From Ga0077527 sp964433345 (lineage in GTDB: Bacteria; Pseudomonadota; Gammaproteobacteria; Burkholderiales; SG8-41), in assembly GCA_964433345.1 (NCBI GenBank), contig CAYSQJ010000003.1, positions 186,001 through 250,000 on the forward strand: a DNA stretch of 64,000 nt. Reading direction: 5' to 3'. The translations under genes and the position numbers were made by a program. This document shows, one piece after another, positions 61,016 through 64,000 of the stretch; positions within the stretch are counted from its first letter, which is position 1, and each line of letters opens with the position of its first letter. The notes below the pieces were generated by a model. The model saw only the letters and a program-made list of their open reading frames with translations, did no database searches and had not been told where the DNA came from.

Positions 61016-61792
61016 ATGGACTCCGCACTGATCCTCTCCGACCCGCTGTGGCTGGCCGCGGCCGTCGTGCTGTTCCTCGCCGGCCTGACCCAGGGTGCGC
61101 TCGGCTTCGGCTTCCCGGCGATTTCGACACCGCTGCTGGTGCTGATGTTCGACGTCAAGACCGCGATCGTGCTCAACCTGCTGCCGAACTTCACCGTCAA
61201 CCTGATCAGCGTGGTGCGCGGCGGCAACTGGGGTGCCAGCCTCGGCAAGTACTGGCCGGTGGCGGTGTGGGTGCTGATCGGGTCCTTCTTCGGCGCGCAG
61301 TTCCTGATCCTGTCGCCACAGGAACCGATACGCCTGCTGCTGGCGCTGATGATCATCGCCTATCTCTGCCAGCAGCAGCTGGCAAGGCTGGACTGGAGCT
61401 GGCTCGGCCGGCATCCGCGCTGGTCGGCCTTCGCCTTCGGCATGACCGGCGGATTCTTCTCCGGCAGCGTCAACAATTCGCTGCCGCCACTGCTGATCTA
61501 CTTCATGCTGCTCGGCGTCGAGACCACGGTGATGACCCAGATCCTCAACCTGTGTTTTCTCGGCGGCAAGATCGTGCAGGCGGCGACGCTGGGTGCGGCC
61601 GGCGAAATCCGCGTCAGCGCCGCACTCGCCAACATTCCGCTGACCCTGATTGCGCTCGCCGGCATGGCAGCGGGCATGAAGCTGCAGACACGCATCAGTG
61701 CGCAAACCTACAACCGCCTGCTGCGCCGGGCGCTGTTTGCGATCGCGATACTGCTGATCTGGCAGGCCTTGCGCGGCTGGCTGCCGGTGTAA
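61016..61792 (+). CDS. TSUP (TauE/SafE) family sulfite/organosulfur permease
   Basis: A 258-residue membrane protein with about eight helices. FLAGLTQGALGFGFPAISTPLLV and FGMTGGFFSGSVNNSLPPLLIYF are the repeated GxxxGxxG-like motifs of the TSUP family. Members export or import sulfite, sulfonates or other small anions. The substrate is unknown. It follows midA closely and precedes a dihaem cytochrome, which could fit sulfur oxidation, but this is only suggestive. Confidence 0.88.
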   Translation: MDSALILSDPLWLAAAVVLFLAGLTQGALGFGFPAISTPLLVLMFDVKTAIVLNLLPNFTVNLISVVRGGNWGASLGKYWPVAVWVLIGSFFGAQFLILSPQEPIRLLLALMIIAYLCQQQLARLDWSWLGRHPRWSAFAFGMTGGFFSGSVNNSLPPLLIYFMLLGVETTVMTQILNLCFLGGKIVQAATLGAAGEIRVSAALANIPLTLIALAGMAAGMKLQTRISAQTYNRLLRRALFAIAILLIWQALRGWLPV

Positions 61793-61833
61793 CATGAGCT
61801 GTGAATCCGGTTTCGCACTGGAGGTGATCCGCG

Positions 61834-62514
61834 ATGCCGTCCCTGTTGCCCCCGCTGCCCCTGCTGTCGCGATACCTTGTCCTGACTGCCCTGTCAGGCT
61901 TCTTCTCCTGCGCGGCCGCGCAGGACGCCGCCGGCGGGCGCGCCCAATACCTCTGGTCGCAAAGTCCCCATGGCCGCATGCTCGAACGCCTGCTGCCGCC
62001 CTCGCTGGAACCTAGCCAGCTGCCCGAGCCGCAATCGGCGGGCGCGCGCCTGACCGCGCGCTACTGCATCCAGTGCCATTACCTGCCCAACCCTCAGATG
62101 CATACCCCCGCGCGCTGGCAGCCGGTGGTCGAGCGCATGCTCTGGCGCATGCGCGGCAAAGGCAACATGGGCGCCCTGATGAAGGACATGATGGCCGGCG
62201 TCACTGCGCCCGACGAGGCGGAAGCCGCAACCCTGATCGCCTACCTGCGCAAGCACGGCCAGCGCGAAATCGATCCGCGACATCCGGCGCTGGACACACG
62301 CGCCGGGCAGATGTTCAGCATTGCCTGTTCGCAATGCCACGCGCTGCCCGATCCGCAGCGCCATACCGCAGGTGAATGGCCGTCAGTGGTGCGGCGCATG
62401 CAGCAGCATATGGCCTGGACCAACACCGTGGTCGGCATCCCGCAGCTGCGCACCCGACCCGAACTCGACACCGCGGCTATCGTCCGCCTGCTGCAGCGGC
62501 ACGCGCGGCGCTGA
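61834..62514 (+). CDS. Dihaem c-type cytochrome
   Basis: A 226-residue exported protein. The N-terminus is a hydrophobic signal segment (LVLTALSGFFSCAAAQ). Two haem-binding sites, CIQCH near residue 77 and CSQCH near 168, are each followed by LPNP or LPDP and a similar block (HTPARWQPVVERM versus HTAGEWPSVVRRM), so the protein arose by internal duplication. Met residues in the RM-x-x-M blocks could be axial ligands. Redox partner unknown. It is 41 bp downstream of the TSUP gene. Confidence 0.85.
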   Translation: MPSLLPPLPLLSRYLVLTALSGFFSCAAAQDAAGGRAQYLWSQSPHGRMLERLLPPSLEPSQLPEPQSAGARLTARYCIQCHYLPNPQMHTPARWQPVVERMLWRMRGKGNMGALMKDMMAGVTAPDEAEAATLIAYLRKHGQREIDPRHPALDTRAGQMFSIACSQCHALPDPQRHTAGEWPSVVRRMQQHMAWTNTVVGIPQLRTRPELDTAAIVRLLQRHARR

Positions 62515-62538
62515 AGTTCAGCGCCGCCGGGACGCCGC

Positions 62539-63174
62539 CTAAACCTGCGGCACCGCCATCCCGCGCTGCACTGCAGGCCGTGCCGAGATGGTGTCGAACC
62601 AGCGCTTGACGCTGGGGTAATCATTGAGGTCGGTCTTGTGCCATTCATGGCGCGCGACCCAGGGATAGGTCGCCATGTCGGCGATGGTGTATTCACCACC
62701 GGCCAGCCATTCATGTCCGGCGAGCTGCTTGTCGAGCACGCCGTAGAGACGCCGCGTCTCGGTGACATAGCGTTCGATCGCGTACGGCACCGGCTCCTTC
62801 GCCGCGCGCAGAAAATGGTGCACCTGGCCGAACATCGGACCGACGCCGCCCATCTGGAACATCAACCATTGCAGCGCGTCGTAACGCCCGCGCACCGCCT
62901 GCGGCAAAAACTTCCCGGTCTTGCCGGCGAGGTAGACCAGAATCGCCCCGGATTCCATCAGTGAGATCGGCTTCCCGTCGGGTCCGTCGGGATCGACGAT
63001 CGCCGGAATCTTGCTGTTGGGATTGATGGCGAGGAACTCGGGCTTGAACTGCTCGCCCTGCCCGATGTTGATTGCATGCGCGCGGTACGGCAGGCCGCAT
63101 TCCTCGAGCATGATGGAGACCTTGCGGCCGTTGGGGGTGGTCCAGGTGTAAAAGTCGATCACGGGATGCTCCAT
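62539..63174 (-). CDS. Glutathione S-transferase, YfcG/Ure2p-like
   Basis: A 211-residue GST with an N-terminal thioredoxin fold (DFYTWTTPNGRKVSIMLEECGLPY; TPNGRK-type active-site loop) and the C-terminal helical domain. NPNSKIPAIVDPDGPDG and LMESGAILVYLA are the glutathione-binding residues. This YfcG-like class often has disulfide reductase activity with glutathione. The AT-rich element (63173-63192) abuts its start codon and replaces a normal ribosome site. It is 19 bp from the cca stop, so read-through from cca is likely. Confidence 0.9.
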   Translation of the reverse strand: MEHPVIDFYTWTTPNGRKVSIMLEECGLPYRAHAINIGQGEQFKPEFLAINPNSKIPAIVDPDGPDGKPISLMESGAILVYLAGKTGKFLPQAVRGRYDALQWLMFQMGGVGPMFGQVHHFLRAAKEPVPYAIERYVTETRRLYGVLDKQLAGHEWLAGGEYTIADMATYPWVARHEWHKTDLNDYPSVKRWFDTISARPAVQRGMAVPQV

Positions 63175-63192
63175 AAGTATTTGTTTTTATTT
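63173..63192 (+). repeat. AT-rich element, copy 5
   Basis: ATAAGTATTTGTTTTTATTT lies between cca and the GST gene. Here its first bases are part of the GST start codon (minus strand ATG), and it runs opposite to that gene. Confidence 0.75.
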
Positions 63193-63193
63193 A

Positions 63194-64000
63194 CTATTTT
63201 TTAGACGCTGCGATGGCCTCGCGGCGCGCCTCCGCCACCGCGGCCTTGATCGCGGCGGCACCTGACTGCCGGCGCGCCACCGCACCGGCATCCACGGCCA
63301 GCGCGGCCGCGTGCGCGCGCAACAGCCGCGAACGTGCCGCCTGTGCCTCGCGTTCTCCCGCGAGCACCGCCTCGACCAGGTCGCGAAAGCGCTCGGGGCG
63401 GCGCCAGGCATCAGCCGCATCCATCACCTCGAACAGTTCACCAACGTCCAGCCCCGCGGCATCGGCCAGCGCATTGCCGTGGCGCGATGCCAGCAGCGCA
63501 AGGTCGCGGCAGCCCGCGGGCAGGCGCAGTTTCGCGCCAAGCGCATCGATCGCCTCGGGCTCGAGCCCGCGCGCCAGCGCGGCGAAGCGCACCTCCAGCG
63601 ATGCGTTTGCCGCCGCCGCGGCATCGAGCGCGGCGAGTGCCTCGTCGATGACGCCCTCGTCGTACAGCGCATCAAACTGCGGCAGCACGCGTGCCAGCGC
63701 GCCGCAGTCGCGCAGCACCGCAAACATCACCGACGGCGTTTTTTCCATCAAGCCCTTGGCCAGTTCCTGCCACACCCGTTCGGCGACCAGCGCGTCGGCC
63801 TCGCCGGCCTCGACCATCTTCTGCATCAGCGCCTGCGTCTCGGGAGCGACCGCAAAGCCGAAACGCGCGGCGAAGCGCGCCACGCGCAGGATGCGCACCG
63901 GGTCTTCGGCAAAAGCCGGACTGACATGGCGCAGGATGCCCTCGCCGAGGTCTTCGGCGCCCCGGTAGGGATCGACCAGGCGGCCGTCCGCGCCGCGTGC
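63194..64000 (-). CDS. cca: CCA-adding tRNA nucleotidyltransferase, N-terminus beyond the window
   Basis: The minus-strand frame is open to the right edge, giving the C-terminal 268 residues. LVDPYRGAEDLGEGILRHV and FAEDPVRILRVARFAARFGF are the body motifs of class II CCA-adding enzymes, and the helical tail follows. The catalytic G-G-x-V-R-D part lies outside the window. It adds or repairs the CCA end of tRNA. The C-terminus has no obvious HD domain, unlike E. coli Cca, and ends in IAASKK. An internal ATG at 63898 is not the true start. Confidence 0.93.
   Translation of the reverse strand, partial: ARGADGRLVDPYRGAEDLGEGILRHVSPAFAEDPVRILRVARFAARFGFAVAPETQALMQKMVEAGEADALVAERVWQELAKGLMEKTPSVMFAVLRDCGALARVLPQFDALYDEGVIDEALAALDAAAAANASLEVRFAALARGLEPEAIDALGAKLRLPAGCRDLALLASRHGNALADAAGLDVGELFEVMDAADAWRRPERFRDLVEAVLAGEREAQAARSRLLRAHAAALAVDAGAVARRQSGAAAIKAAVAEARREAIAASKK

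Noticed and set aside
59828..61795. A 655-codon frame antisense to midA and the TSUP gene
   Set aside because: It spans two real genes on the other strand and is rich in Gln, Arg and Ala without motifs.

Overview
The window reads as a chromosomal segment of a GC-rich betaproteobacterium. Family-level evidence is the proteobacterial-type glutamate-cysteine ligase next to gshB, a permease-less EIIA/HPr/EI cluster, metX-metW, a TIGR02001-glnK-amtB operon, a Bug-type (TctC) binding protein, and the ttcA / pteridine reductase / midA neighbourhood. No rRNA, tRNA, complete insertion sequence, integrase or CRISPR array was seen. All calls come from reading the sequence; no database search was run.

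Layout. 1-8.3 kb: a truncated ATP-grasp gene and a methyltransferase, divergent NADH dehydrogenase II, then a leftward metH-CPBP-PhyH run. 8.4-12 kb: rhodanese, Bcr/CflA exporter, ComM-like ATPase, UbiK. 12-15 kb: nitrogen operon behind a sigma-54 promoter with two NtrC-like sites. 15-20 kb: gshA-gshB and the PTS phosphorelay genes. 20-25 kb: metX-metW behind a SAM-II riboswitch, AmpG, exonuclease III, pyrE. 25-35 kb: gatCAB and the divergent rod-shape operon mreB-mreC-mreD-mrdA-rodA-rlpA. 35-39 kb: copper proteins, hslUV, TonB, yidD. 39-41 kb: accessory DNA (UDG-like protein, brnTA) beside a decayed second copy of the rlmI 3' end. 41-49 kb: rlmI, xerC, DUF484, dapF, small genes, two lipid A acyltransferase-like genes, metK. 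49.7-52.3 kb: ahcY-metF behind two SAH riboswitch aptamers. 52.3-53.9 kb: AT-richer accessory insert flanked by a copy of the metF 3' end. 54-64 kb: MgtE, an HTH-containing class V aminotransferase, a Bug receptor, ttcA, pteridine reductase, midA, TSUP permease, dihaem cytochrome, GST and partial cca.

Functional thread. The S-adenosylmethionine cycle is spread over four loci: metH, metXW, metK and ahcY-metF. Two of these carry different ligand-sensing RNAs: SAM-II on biosynthesis, and a tandem SAH element on SAH removal. Other points of interest are two accessory inserts that each sit beside a duplicated 3' end of a housekeeping gene, a five-copy AT-rich element with core ATAAGTATTTG, and heptad repeats forming hairpins that supply stop codons to the preceding genes.
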